Assembly: GCF_030272615.1 (NCBI RefSeq)
Contig: NC_081407.1
Coordinates: forward strand, 101,293,897-101,357,896
Length of the DNA: 64,000 bases
Direction: 5' to 3'
Origin: Cryptomeria japonica
Lineage: Eukaryota; Streptophyta; Pinopsida; Cupressales; Cupressaceae
The notes under the pieces are model-generated. The model did not search any database, had not been told where the DNA came from, and was given only the letters and a program-made list of their open reading frames with translations. Below are positions 1 to 10,534 of the stretch, piece by piece. The number at the start of each line of letters is the position of its first letter. Position 1 is the stretch's first letter. The position numbers were made by a program, and so were the translations under genes.

Positions 1-143
1 CTCCTCCAAAGAATTTTGATTATTAGAGGGTGATGATTCATCCATAGGTATTTTGTTTAAAGAGTCATCACTAGAAGAGGAAGGTCTAGAAGAACTCCCT
101 TTGGAAGTAGATGTTTGCAAACAAGCTTGAAAATTAGTATCAC
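1..143 (-). pseudogene. Continuation of element 2 polyprotein after the insertion
   Basis: Read on the minus strand from 143 to 1, the frame that ends inside the LTR of element 1 continues without a stop to the window edge, once one copy of the ATCAC duplication is removed. The encoded stretch is Ser/Thr-rich and acidic, probably the linker between protease and reverse transcriptase. No catalytic motif lies within it. It is coding sequence of the outer element and not an independent gene. Confidence 0.7.
139..143. repeat. Target-site duplication of element 1, left copy (ATCAC)
   Basis: ATCAC immediately precedes the 5' LTR and is repeated at 8075-8079 directly after the 3' LTR. Five base pairs is the usual duplication size for gypsy and copia integrases. 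Confidence 0.9.
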
Positions 144-314
144 TGTAGCATCCTAAAATTGTGACACTTGCAATTTCGACTGCATTTGGGTCTTCACGAT
201 GGCGACGCAACACCGAACCTGAATGGAGACCCCGAAACTTGTTCATGACATCAAAAACTGCATTTTTCAGCACCCTGGCCTGATCCTCCTTGCACCCTGC
301 TGTCCCTGGAGGTG

Positions 315-467
315 GGACCATAGCGCCCAGCGCCCTGGTCCTTCAGGACCATAGCGCCCAGCGCCCTGGTCCTTCAGGACCATAGCGCCCAGCGCCCTGG
401 TCCTTCAGGACCATGGCGCCCAGTGCCTTGGTCCCCCAAGACCATGGCGCCTAGCGCCCTGGTCCCT
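315..467 (+). repeat. 31-bp GC-rich hairpin repeats in the 5' LTR, five units
   Basis: Units begin at 315, 346, 377, 408 and 439. Each starts GGACCA or AGACCA and closes with TGGTCC, so each unit can fold into a small hairpin with GGACCA pairing to TGGTCC around a GCGCCCAGCGCC loop region. The 3' LTR of the same element has only three units (6990-7082), indicating slippage or unequal exchange after or during insertion. Confidence 0.85.
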
Positions 468-584
468 GGCCCTATTTTGGGCCCGGTCTCTTTTGGGGCT
501 TTGGGTCTTTATGTTTGCAATTGGAAAATAATCTTTCCTGGTCGGCCTAAGGTCAGAAAAATCAGTCTATCAACCCTAATTGAC

Positions 585-600
585 CAGTATATAAACTACA
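585..600 (+). promoter_or_regulatory. Candidate TATA box of element 1 LTR
   Basis: The string AGTATATAAACTACAT lies in the LTR and is conserved in the 3' LTR near 7200. The position in the central part of the LTR fits a U3/R boundary. Assignment is by motif only. Confidence 0.45.
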
Positions 601-1463
601 TTTTCCTCTCCCATTTAGGTAGATGAAAAGAGGAAGGACATATGTGTACAAGACGCGGAAGCAATATTCAAACATTCAAGCATTCCTTCAAGCAATTGAT
701 CATTCTAAGTCTCCATTCAAGGCTAAGTGTTGCATTCAAGACAAGGATTCAACCATTGAAGAGGAGATCACATACAACATACAACATACAACAACATTTA
801 CACCTTCGCATGTAAGAATACAAACATTCTTACAACAAGGTATCAAGTACTTGTTTACATTACAATCATTTACATTTACAGCATTCTCATTTCTTGGTTA
901 ATTCCAAAACCGGGGTTTGACCTAAGGGCAAACCCCTAATCCCTAACCCCCCAATTGTCCTCACTTTTCTGTGTGTAGGTTGTAGGTACGCGGCTGTAAT
1001 TGAAGATCCGGAATCCTTGTGTAGAGACGAACAGATCCCCCTTCGTTTCGCGGATTTTTCAGAGGACCGTGTGCACGCCGGGCGCCATCGTCCTGTCAAC
1101 TTTTGCTCAAATTTGTAGGACAGTGCCATCTCGACATTTTACTACTAATTCCAGGTTCGCAGCTTCATCCTATTTTCCTATCTCTGTTTATAAGTGAATC
1201 TTTCTCACTTTTCATGCATTCCTAGCTTAATCCTTCTATCTACATTCTTTACAAAAGAGGGTAGCCTTGCTGTCTTAACCCTTGAAACTCATTTAGAATC
1301 CAATCTTGTATTGTGTGGGATTGGATCTTGTGGGTTTCAACTCCTCTTTTGAATATAAAGTCTCCCCTAAGTGAAAACCGTCAACCCTAGTGGCCTCCTT
1401 CCCCTCTCCTCGGAGTGGTGGGGGGAACACTTAGGGTTCGCTCACGATTTTCCGCTTTACATT

Positions 1464-1483
1464 TTGGTGAACCCGACGTGAAC
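1464..1483 (+). other. Primer-binding site of element 1
   Basis: TTGGTGAACCCGACGTGAAC follows the LTR end by two bases. The same sequence appears in reverse at 10512-10530 next to the LTR of element 2, so both elements use the same primer tRNA. I do not assign the tRNA; it is not the initiator-Met type seen in elements 4, 5, 6 and 7. Confidence 0.8.
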
Positions 1484-2643
1484 ATCCTTTCTGATTATTC
1501 ATGGTTAGATCTGAAAATTGGATGCCTTGATTACATTTCCATGTTTGATCTTTTGCAAATTTTAGAGGTTAATTGCATAAAAAACCCTAAATTTTCTTTT
1601 TAGTAATTAAGCTTACGAAATGTGTAATTGTTAATGCTTGTTTCAGATCTACCCTTCTATTGCAAATCATCAATTCATATTTGTGCTTTAATTCTAAAAA
1701 TTAAGTGGTTAAGTGTCAAAACCCTAATTTTTAAAACCCTCTTGATTCAACCTTTGACTGACAATTTCACTGATCAAAACATCTCCAAATCAGCTGTAAC
1801 TTTGGATTCCGCAACAAAATCATAATATCTTTCATCCCTGAAAATTTGGAAAAAAGTTGCGAGGACCGTGTGCACCCCGAGCGCCATCGTCCCTGACATT
1901 TTTTCCAAAATTTTGGGAGCTAGATCTTACTGTATTTTTTTGCTAAAATCTAGAATTTTGGCTGATTTTATCAATTACAACACTTTCAAAATTAAAGTCA
2001 AAGTTGGTCTAGTGATTGCTTGGATTGAGGCTTCTAATCATTCAAAAATTGTTGAAATTGAAATTTTGTGTCGAAATTGTGTTCTTACTGTCCTAAATCT
2101 GAAAAGTGTGTCGGCATTCATTCAAAATTTCAGTGCTTTATTCAAATTTTTTGCAATTTATGACTTTTGAAAGTAAGTGTTTAATTACAACAACTTTGAT
2201 TTCTGCTTTCAAAATTGAATTTTGTGTGAAATTGAGTCAACTTTTAATTTTCAAAACTTACATTGCTTTTGGTATTCCCTCTAAAATCATAAAATTCAAA
2301 ATTTCAGTTTCCCTCTCTTTTTCAAAATTCAAATTTTGCATTTTTCAACAATCTTGGTAGGGTTCAATTTTGAGATTGCAACTTTAATTTGGCCTATCTA
2401 TAGATTGTAAAATCACTCAATTTTTTCAGATTAGCTTTAAAATCATCATAACTTTCATCCCTGCAAATTTCGAAAAAAGTTGCGAGGACCGTGTGCACCC
2501 CGAGGGCCACAGTCCCTGACATTTTTTCCAAAATTTTGGGAGATTGTTGTGATTGCATTTAACAGCTTAAATCTAGGAGATTGGCTGATTTTATTGAAAT
2601 TTGCTACCTCTAAAATTCAAAATATTCTCTCTCTCTTTAGTGC
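1484..2643 (+). other. Leader region of element 1 (no supported gene)
   Basis: This is an AT-rich untranslated stretch of about 1.16 kb between the PBS and the first gag ATG. It contains two copies (about 1859-1919 and 2483-2543) of a roughly 60-bp motif starting GAGGACCGTGTGCACCCCGA, which also occurs in the LTRs. Short open frames here are AT-rich and have no recognisable content. Long leaders are common in Tat/Ogre elements. Confidence 0.6.
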
Positions 2644-4304
2644 ATGAGTTTTACAACAATAAGCCCTACTTACACTATTCCCGTTAGACGAAGCCTTAGA
2701 ATTAAGTCTTTCCAAGGTTTAATTACCGAGGAGATGGAACCTAATTTGAATGGCCTTTTTAACGAGGACACGGGTAATTCCTCTAATCCTCCTAATGATG
2801 AAGAAGCTCTCCATGAGGTTTCTGTAGAACAACTTTCCAAATTGGATAACCAATTTGATGATTTTCAGCAATGGATGTCTCATGAATACCCCGATAGTCA
2901 AGCTCTTTCATTAATTGAGTGTCTAAAACGTATGGTTCAAAGTGATAAGAATGGAATTGATATTTTGCGTGGTATTGCACACATTGTGGATTCGAATGTG
3001 ATGCCTATGAAGAGTTGTGCCGAAACTTTAGGTTATACACAACCTCCCACTCAAGTCAATCATTATGTTCCTTTAACAACTTCTATTGCTAGCATACCTA
3101 CCTTTACATCAAACATAATGACTACTTCTATACAAGACATTCCCCCTATGATCACCAGTCATGGGGGCAATCCTTCCTCTTCAATTAACCCTCTTCCTTC
3201 ATTCAATCCGACTTCTTCATTCATTCCTTCAATGAGTGTTCCTATTACATCTCCACAAATGAACCTGGCACAAGGGGGCAATTCATTCAACCATTCCATT
3301 CCTCCTTGTAGTGTTCCTCCTTTCCAATCATCTCCTATGACTAACTATCATAGTGTCCCACCACCTTACTCTCAATCAATACCTTCTTTCAATAACATAA
3401 TACCTCCATCACAATCTAACACGTCTAATATGAACTCTTCGACTGAAGCGACCATTAATAATCTTGCACAAACTGTCTCTTCTTTATAGCAACAAATTGC
3501 CTCTATGAATCAATCTAAGTTTAGTGTGCCCACATTTAATGTTGCGAGCCCACTTTCTCTTGACATTGTTCAAGCTATCCCTCCTAAACATGTTGAAATC
3601 CCACATTTGGAGCTTTATAATGGTAAAGGTGATCCTCTAACACATGTTAAGACTTTTCAAACAATATGTACCGATTTTGCTTATGACCAAAGGTTGCTTG
3701 CCAAATTGTTTACTAGGACATTAAGAGATAAGGCCCTACAATGGTATTGCTCATTGCCTTCTTATTCTATTACTTCTTTCGAACAACTTGCAAATGCTTT
3801 TATTCAACAATTTCAAAACAATATAAGTCCTAAAGTTACTTTGATTGATTTAATGCATTGTAAACAAGGTGTTAAAGAAAAAGTGACTGATTTCATTGGT
3901 AGATATAAGCATTTGTAAACTCAAATTTCTTTTCCAGTGCTTGACAATGATATTCAAAGAATCTTTATTTCTAATTTACAAAAACATATTAGAGAAAACT
4001 TCTGTTTTCTGAGTTTACTTCTTTCCAACAGTTGTGTGCAACTCTTCACAATTATCAACTGACTGTGAGTCAAATGGAACAAGCAAATCCTATGGCTCCG
4101 AGTGATAAGGGTGATAGTAGTCAACAACCATTTGGGAAGTTTAAACCGAACAGAGAGTCCGTTAAGTTCAATGAAAACATCATCAACAACAATGTGAATG
4201 CAGCATCAGGTGTGCCTCCTATTTCTAAGTTTTTCAAGAAAGAAAGAAAGTTTGCTCCTTTGAATGAATCATTGCATAGTATTATGAATAAGTTATTGGA
4301 ATAA
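2644..4304 (+). pseudogene. gag-like protein of element 1 (stops and frameshift)
   Basis: The frame opens at ATG 2644 and runs to TAG at 3487, continues in the same frame to TAA at 3916, then shifts frame near 3990-4030 and proceeds to TAA at 4302. The first segment is Pro/Ser/Thr-rich. The second (3505-3918) carries the retrotransposon gag capsid-like signature, with LRDKALQWY followed by a Phe/Gln-rich helix ending in FIQQFQNNISP. The product would be the structural particle protein. Two premature stops and one frameshift make it inactive as it stands. It lies directly upstream of the zinc-knuckle/protease segment. Confidence 0.8.
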
Positions 4305-4307
4305 AAT

Positions 4308-6074
4308 GTGCTTACTCTCCCTCCTATAAAGAAAATCGATCCTACAAAGATTAATTCACCCTATTTTGATAACAAATCTTTTTGTCAATTTCATCGTCAA
4401 CCTGGGCATGATACTGAAAAGTGTTTTGCTTTAAAGGATAAAATTCAAGATTTGATTGATAATAATCCTATCTCTATTTCAGGAGTGAATGATAAAAGCA
4501 ACACATCTGTAGCTCCTCCTAATCAAAATCTTAAGATTTTTACTGATCCATTACCTTCTCATACCTCTAATGTGATTGAGACTAATGATTCCTCTTTCTC
4601 ATCTGATGGTCTTGTGTTTATGACTCCGAATGTGATTAACTTTGTAGAGCAGCAAGAAAGCCCCAAAGAACCTTCCATCACATTTGATTCTAATGAAACT
4701 ATCAGGGCACCTGATGGTCCTTTATATATAGTTGCAAAAGTCAAGAATACACCTTGCCGTGGAGTGCTTATTGATTCTTCTTGTATGGTTAATGTTATTA
4801 CTGAAGAATTTCTCTTTACTTTACAATTGAATCAAGTGATCTATGACAAAACAAATGTGGTTGTGAAATTATTTGATGCATTTTCTTCTCCTGCAATTGG
4901 TTCTATTACATTACCTATTGAGGTCCATAACAAATCCCTTGATGTGAACTTTGCTATTATTCCTTCATCCGAACAATTTCGTGTGAAGCTAGGCTATCCT
5001 TGGCTATCTTCCATGAAAGATATTGCTTCTCCTATTCACAAGTGTTTGAAATTTCCCCATAATGGTGAAGTTGTTACTGTCAATCATAGTCTCTTTAAAC
5101 CAGCTGAAAGAACTTCTAGCGTTCCTATTGATTATTTTTGGCCTAAACAATTCCAATCTCTTCCTCCACGAAGTGATCATCTTTTCAAATCTTATCAAAA
5201 GTGGAAAATAGATATGATCCTATCTCTAAGTGAACCTAGAACACCCAAACTAGATATTCCTATTGTTCTTGAGAAGGAAGTTCTTCCTTTGAAAGATAAA
5301 ACTAATGTCTTTCCTCAAGAAGATTCCCAACCCATCCCTATGGATGTGACTATGTCTATGTCTAATAAACTTTCTAAAAGTAGACCTATACCTCCTCGTC
5401 AAAATGGACTTGGTCTCCTTCCTAAACCAAACATTCCTCCTTTATACGGAGCAGTTCCTCCTCCTTCCTTTTATAGAGAGAAGAGACCTTCCTCTTCTCC
5501 TATTATCCAGCCTAAGAGACCACAACCTAAACACCCAAGTGATAAGGATGAGAACATTCCTCCTCCTCAATCTTCTCAACTTCCTACTAAGACTAGACGA
5601 AATCATTCTACGCGTGAACGCCGACAAAAGCGTCGTCTTAGAGCTCAGCCAGCTGCTTCTCAAACTTTGCAATCCCCAAAAACACCTTCGACAAGCATTA
5701 TTCCATTTTCTCCAAAATCTCCTAAACATAAGATACATGATGATCTTGATCCTGTGCGAGTTAAAGATCCTATTTTTATAAATCTTGATGATGATATAGA
5801 TGAAAATGTTATTCATGATGAAAATGTTACTTCTCTTGCTTCTGATAGTGAATATGAATATGTTGATGTTGATAACCATTTATCTAACGAATTTTCTAAA
5901 GCACTTATCCTATCTCCTAGACAAGAACAACGTGGCTTGGAACATGAACATAGCCCTTGTTTGGATCTTGTGATAGCTCCATCTACTGTGTTGGATGTTC
6001 CTCCTCTAGCATGTTCCCTGCCTTCCCGAAATATTGATCAGCAAGATCGGGGGGTAGATGACATGCTAGACTAG
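4308..6074 (+). pseudogene. Zinc-knuckle and degenerate protease segment of element 1
   Basis: The open frame of about 588 codons follows in the same frame as the last gag fragment. Near its start is a Cys/His cluster, CQFHRQPGHDTEKC, followed by ALKDKIQDLID, a zinc-knuckle-like arrangement typical of Tat/Athila proteins. Around residues 150-245 is a retropepsin-like fold, but the catalytic triplet reads D-S-S and not D-S/T-G, so protease activity is doubtful. The C-terminal half is Pro/Ser/Lys-rich and then very acidic, without a polymerase domain. The frame ends at TAG 6072, where a normal element would enter reverse transcriptase. The same decayed module is present in element 3. Confidence 0.75.
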
Positions 6075-6818
6075 TTTCATTAGCATAGAAGATTCTCTCC
6101 TCCTCTCTTGTGTTGCTTCTTCTATGTGTTATTCTCAATCTTCTATTTGTTGTCCTTAGTGTTGTCTACTTGAGGACGATGCAAAGCATTGAGATCTCTT
6201 TTGGTCTCTCTCATGTTGACTCAAAAGACACATGTGTTCCCTTCTTCTAGGTGGCCTTCCTTGATTGGGGAATGAAGAACAATTATGCATACATACATAT
6301 GATATACATGACCTATCATACAACATAATGACCCCGAGGAAAGTGAAGTCACCTCGTGCTTTGTGTTTTGTGTCTATTATCCTTGGGTTTATCTCACACT
6401 TGGGGGCTAAATCTTTGTGATAACGTGCTCCTTTCCCTTCTCATTTCTTATGTGTATCACTACCTTAAAGCAATCACCCCCGTTGAGGCATGTGTGATCA
6501 CTTTAACTTAGGGGGGCATACACCCCGTCTATCCCTTCAGGATACTTGAAAATTTCTTGGTGAACTTAGCTTTACCTTGAAAATTTTTGGTATTTCTCTT
6601 GCATGACTCATAGTGAGGGAACCTTACTACTGATAGTCATGGTTCTCCCTCATGATCTTCCCTTTTACTTTGTCAATCGAAGTCGTAAGATCCTTAGTCC
6701 ACTGGGGGCTTGGTGTATCTTGCCTCCTTGACGTGGTGAAAGTCTTTCAATGTTGTTTCCTTGTACTTTACCGGAAGTATGAGCGCATGCTTATACTCCT
6801 GCTAAAGTGGGGGCTAAA
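6075..6818 (+). other. 3' non-coding internal region and polypurine tract of element 1
   Basis: There is no supported gene. The stretch is related to 14400-15486 of element 3, for example in the shared block around GATGCAA and ATTGAGATCTCTTTT. It ends in the purine-rich AAAGTGGGGGCTAAA at 6804-6818, directly against the 3' LTR; this is the plus-strand priming tract. Confidence 0.75.
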
Positions 6819-8074
6819 TGTAGCGTCCTAAAATTGTGACACTTGCAATTTCGACCACATTTGGGTCTTCACGATGGCGACGCAACACCGAACCTGAATG
6901 GAGACCCTGAAACTTGTTCATGACATCAAAAACTGCATTTTTCAGCACCCTGGCCTGATCCTCCTTGCACCCTGCTGTCCCTGGAGGTGGGACCATAGCG
7001 CCCAGCGCCCTGGTCCTTCAGGACCATGGCGCCCAGTGCCCTGGTCCCCCAGGACCATGGCGCCCAGCGCCCTGGTCCCTGGCCCTATTTTGGGCCTGGT
7101 CTCTTTTGGGGCTTCGGGTCTTTATGTTTGCCATTGGAAAATAATCTTTCCTGGTCGGCCTAAGGTCAGAAAAATTAGTCTATCAACCCTAATTGACCAG
7201 TATATAAACTACATTTTCCTCTCCCATTTAGGTAGATGAAAAGAGGAAGGACATATGTGTACAAGACGCGGAAGCAATATTCAAACATTCAAGCATTCCT
7301 TCAAGCAATTGATCATTCTAAGTCTCCATTCAAGGCTAAGTGTTGCATTCAAGACAAGGATTCAACCATTGAAGAGGAGATCACATACAACATATAACAT
7401 ACAACAACATTTACACCTTCGCATGTAAGAATACAAACATTGTTACAACAAGGTATCAAGTACTTGTTTACATTACAATCATTTACATTTACAGCATTCT
7501 CATTTCTTGGTTAATTCCAAAACCAGGGTTTGACCTAAGGGAAAACCCCTAATCCCTAACCCCCCAATCATCCTCGCTTTTCTGTGTGTAGGTTGCAGGT
7601 ACACGGCTGTAATTGAAGATCCGGAATCCTTGTGCAGAGACGAATAGATCCCCCTTCGTTTTGCGGATTTTTCGGAGGACCGTGTGCACGCCGGGCGCCA
7701 TCGTCCGATCAACTTTTGCTCAAATTTGTAGGACAACGCTGTCTCGACATTTTACTGCTAATTCCAGGTCTGCAACTTCATCCTATATTCCTATCTCTAT
7801 TTATAAGTGAATCTTTCTCACTTTTCATGCATTCCTAGCTTAATCCTTCTATCTACATTCTTTACAAAAGAGGGTAGCCTTGCTATCTTAACCCTTGAAA
7901 CTCATTTAGAATCCAATCTTGTATTGTGTGGGATTGGATCTTGTGGGTTTCAACCCCTCTTTTGAATGTAAAGTCTCCCCTAAGTGAAAACCGTCAACCC
8001 TAGTGACCTCCTTCCCCTCTCCTCGGAGTGGTTGGGGGAACACTTAGGGTTCACTCGCGATTTTCCGCTTTACA
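6819..8074 (+). repeat. 3' LTR of element 1
   Basis: It begins TGTAGCGTCC and ends TTTACA, and is followed by the ATCAC duplication. It carries three 31-bp hairpin units (6990-7082), the TATATAAAC motif, and the GAGGACCGTGTGCACGCC motif at about 7675. Confidence 0.92.
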
Positions 8075-8079
8075 ATCAC
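8075..8079. repeat. Target-site duplication of element 1, right copy (ATCAC)
   Basis: It matches 139-143 exactly and directly follows the 3' LTR. Removing the element and one copy restores the reading frame of element 2. Confidence 0.9.
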
Positions 8080-10249
8080 CTATCAAGGTATATGTATTAT
8101 TGTTATAAATGAATTTAACTTGTCTATGCAATTTAGAGGGGACAGCTTGCATACCGTGAATCCAAGGTCTCTCTAATAACAGGTTGTATGTTAGATTTCT
8201 CGAGATAACATGGATAGGAGTAGGCAAAGTAACAGGTCCCACTGTGATGGGTAAGGTGATAATACCCAATGAAGACTTAGCCACATTATCAAAGCCTCGA
8301 ATGGGATGAGAGTCAGGCTCAATAAGAGATGTATCCACATTCATCTTATGCAATAGATTAATGCTACACACATTAAGGCTAGAGCCATTATCTACCAGTG
8401 TTCGTCTTATAACAGTGTCATTTATGATAACCACAATCATCAAGGGATCATATTGATGTTGAATTTCACTAGTAGGCAACTCATCTTGAGTAAACACAAT
8501 TTGAGCTTTAGGATTCATCACAGAGTTAACCAAAGATACTATATTACTAGATGTATTAGGTGGAGGAACATTCAAATCTTTCAAGGCATCTTGTAACATT
8601 CCATGATGAACGGAAGAAGTTTGGATCAAATCCCAAAGGGATATCTTAGCAGGGGTAGCTTTAAGTTGTTCTATGAGATCATATTCCTTAGCAATAACTT
8701 GTGAAATACGTGGAGCTTGCGGAAGAATTGGTTGAGAAGGAGGAAGTGAAGTTGGGCTAACTGGAGGAGGATTAGGTTGCCTATTGTTTCTTGTGTTATA
8801 GGTATGAGCAACCGCATTATAACTCTCTCTAGTTAATTGCTTAGCATACTCATAAGGGCTCTTAGAAGAATAACCTCCTTGCATAGTAATAACAGGTTTC
8901 TTAGGAGTGCAAAAAGAATCATTAGCATAACCACCTTGAACCACTAAGATAGGCTTATTTAAAGGTTGAGAAGGACAAGCACCTTGGACAGTGAAGAGAG
9001 GTTTGTTAGGTGTCTCATTCACATGTATCAAATTGATTGAGGATGGTTTAGAGGAATGAACAAAAATGTTAGAAGAATTATTGATAGTCTTCTCTTGCAC
9101 TAAAATCTTATCACGGATTAAATCAATTTTAGGAGAGAGACAAGGGGTAGGCATTGATGTTCTAGTAGGAAAAGTAATACTAGGAAAGGTCATATCATCC
9201 TCTATCATCAAAGGATCTACATGGGGAATAAACTCTCTAGGAGAAGGATCAACATTACTCTCTAAAGTCTCACTCTTGAGAGGGAGATCTTTGAAAGAGA
9301 TGTTAACCATCTTGCCTTGAACTAGGATTTCCTTATGAGTAGAACCAAGTTGAGGAGAGGGAGAATAATTGAGTTTCAAGGAAGGTGAGAAATTATCAAG
9401 GGAGAGAGAATAATCTACACCTTCTTCTAATGGTTCATCCCAAATAGTGAAGTGGTTGAAAGGAATGTTTGAAGTATTGTCAATTTCGGGAGAGGAGATA
9501 ACATTGTTTATTAATTCCTCATCCTTAGGAGGGAGAGCATCAATAGATGTGTTAAACTCATCCTCTTTCCTCAAAATATGTTCAATATGATCTTTAGGGG
9601 AGAGAGAATTAAGGAAATTGCTTATTATTTCATCTTCTTTCTCTAAAGGATGCTTATGGGTAAGACCAACTTTAGGAGAAGGGTAAGTATTTATCATTAA
9701 TTCATCATCTCTAGTGGGAATTTTGTTGGAAAAGGAAATGCCATCACTAGGAAATGTAGGGATAATGTCATCTTCTTGCACAAAAGGATCCTCATGAAGG
9801 GAGTGTTTTTTAGGAGGAACATGAACATATTTCTCCAAAGATTCATGCTTAGGAAGGAGATCTTTGAAAGAAGTGTTCATAACCTCTTGTTGCACTAACA
9901 TGCCCCCATTGGAAGGACCAACTTTAGGAGAAAATAAGTCAATGTCCATCAATACCTTTTCACTTAGAGAGGCATCATGTAGGGAAGGTGAAGTAACATT
10001 AAGAAAGGTGTTTATGATATCATTCTCTTCCTTTAGGATATCTAAATAGGAAGGGCACATTTTAGGAGAATTGTCAAGATCACTCTTAAAGTCTTCATCC
10101 TTAGAGCATGGGAGAGTCTCAAAGGGATTGATAACAACTCTTTTAGGCACTAAAATGTTGTTATAGATAGGGGGAAGTTCTTTAGGAGAAGGAAAAATTG
10201 AAACAAGGCAAGCTAACCCATTATCACATCTATGAAATGAATGCATCAT
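8080..10249 (-). CDS. Element 2 polyprotein, N-terminal part with protease (interrupted)
   Basis: About 724 codons are open on the minus strand from ATG 10249, some 265 nt after the PBS. The first 420 residues are acidic and Pro/Ser-rich with imperfectly repeated modules (SPKVG-like, QEEDDII-like and FKDLLPKHESLE-like strings). No gag capsid domain is visible in this part, which is unusual. Around residues 530-560 is the ISLWDLIQTS motif, followed by a retropepsin-like domain with LVDNGSSLNVC (D-N-G in place of D-S/T-G, common in this group). The frame is cut by element 1 and resumes at 143. If transcribed now, the reading would end a few codons into the LTR. Confidence 0.75.
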
Positions 10250-10511
10250 GACAACAATTTTCCTCTTTCAAATGATAACACATGCAAAATAGAAGGAGAT
10301 ATTTAATTTTAACCAATGCAAGCACTTAGAATGTAGATTTAGAAAATGAAATTTATGATTCAAATGAGTTCCTAAATCAGATTTGAAATTATTGATCCCA
10401 ATTAAGCTATCCACAAGTCCAACTTTAGGGTTTTAGCAAAAATTTCCTCTTAATTTTTTTGAATCAACACTCAACTTTGAAAACATAAATCAGAATTAGA
10501 GAAGATTGGAA
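10250..10511 (-). other. Short leader of element 2
   Basis: AT-rich leader between the PBS and the first ATG on the minus strand. I see no gene or structured element in it. Confidence 0.5.
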
Positions 10512-10530
10512 TTCACGTCGGGTTCACCAA
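10512..10530 (-). other. Primer-binding site of element 2
   Basis: On the minus strand TTGGTGAACCCGACGTGAAT directly follows the LTR end, after a short T-run. It is the same primer site as in element 1 with one change at the end. Confidence 0.8.
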
Positions 10531-10534
10531 AAAA

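Larger units (their letters stand above)
144..1461 (+). repeat. 5' LTR of element 1
   Basis: It starts TGTAGCATCC and ends TTTACA, matching 6819-8074 along its length. It is 1318 bp against 1256 bp for the partner. The 62-bp excess equals two extra copies of a 31-bp unit. It contains the sequence TATATAAAC near 590, a plausible TATA box, so transcription probably starts shortly after it. Confidence 0.92.
144..8074 (+). mobile_element. Element 1: complete LTR retrotransposon lacking polymerase
   Basis: Two near-identical LTRs (144-1461 and 6819-8074) bound an internal region with a PBS just after the left LTR, a polypurine tract just before the right LTR, and a 5-bp TSD. The internal region codes for a broken gag, a zinc-knuckle remnant and a decayed protease only. 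No reverse transcriptase, RNase H or integrase motif is present between 6075 and 6818, so the element is non-autonomous and must have been mobilised by a relative. The two LTRs remain very similar and differ chiefly by two 31-bp repeat units, so insertion is fairly recent although the gag already has stops. Confidence 0.92.

Noticed and set aside
423-1197. Small open frames in the LTRs of element 1, repeated at 6898-7838
   Set aside because: They lie in LTR sequence, differ between the two LTR copies by frame-changing substitutions and have no recognisable product.
1464-1483. tRNA gene near the LTR boundary
   Set aside because: The tRNA-like sequence is only an 18-20 base primer-binding site with no cloverleaf; the same holds for 10512, 18218, 36645, 44098 and 57134.
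3487-4304. TAG-only stop pattern in the gag of element 1
   Set aside because: Stops here are TAG and TAA, with a frameshift, so the pattern does not apply.
5442-5879. Minus-strand frame opposite the element 1 coding region
   Set aside because: Shadow of the plus-strand acidic and Pro-rich frame; Arg/Ile-rich with no domain.
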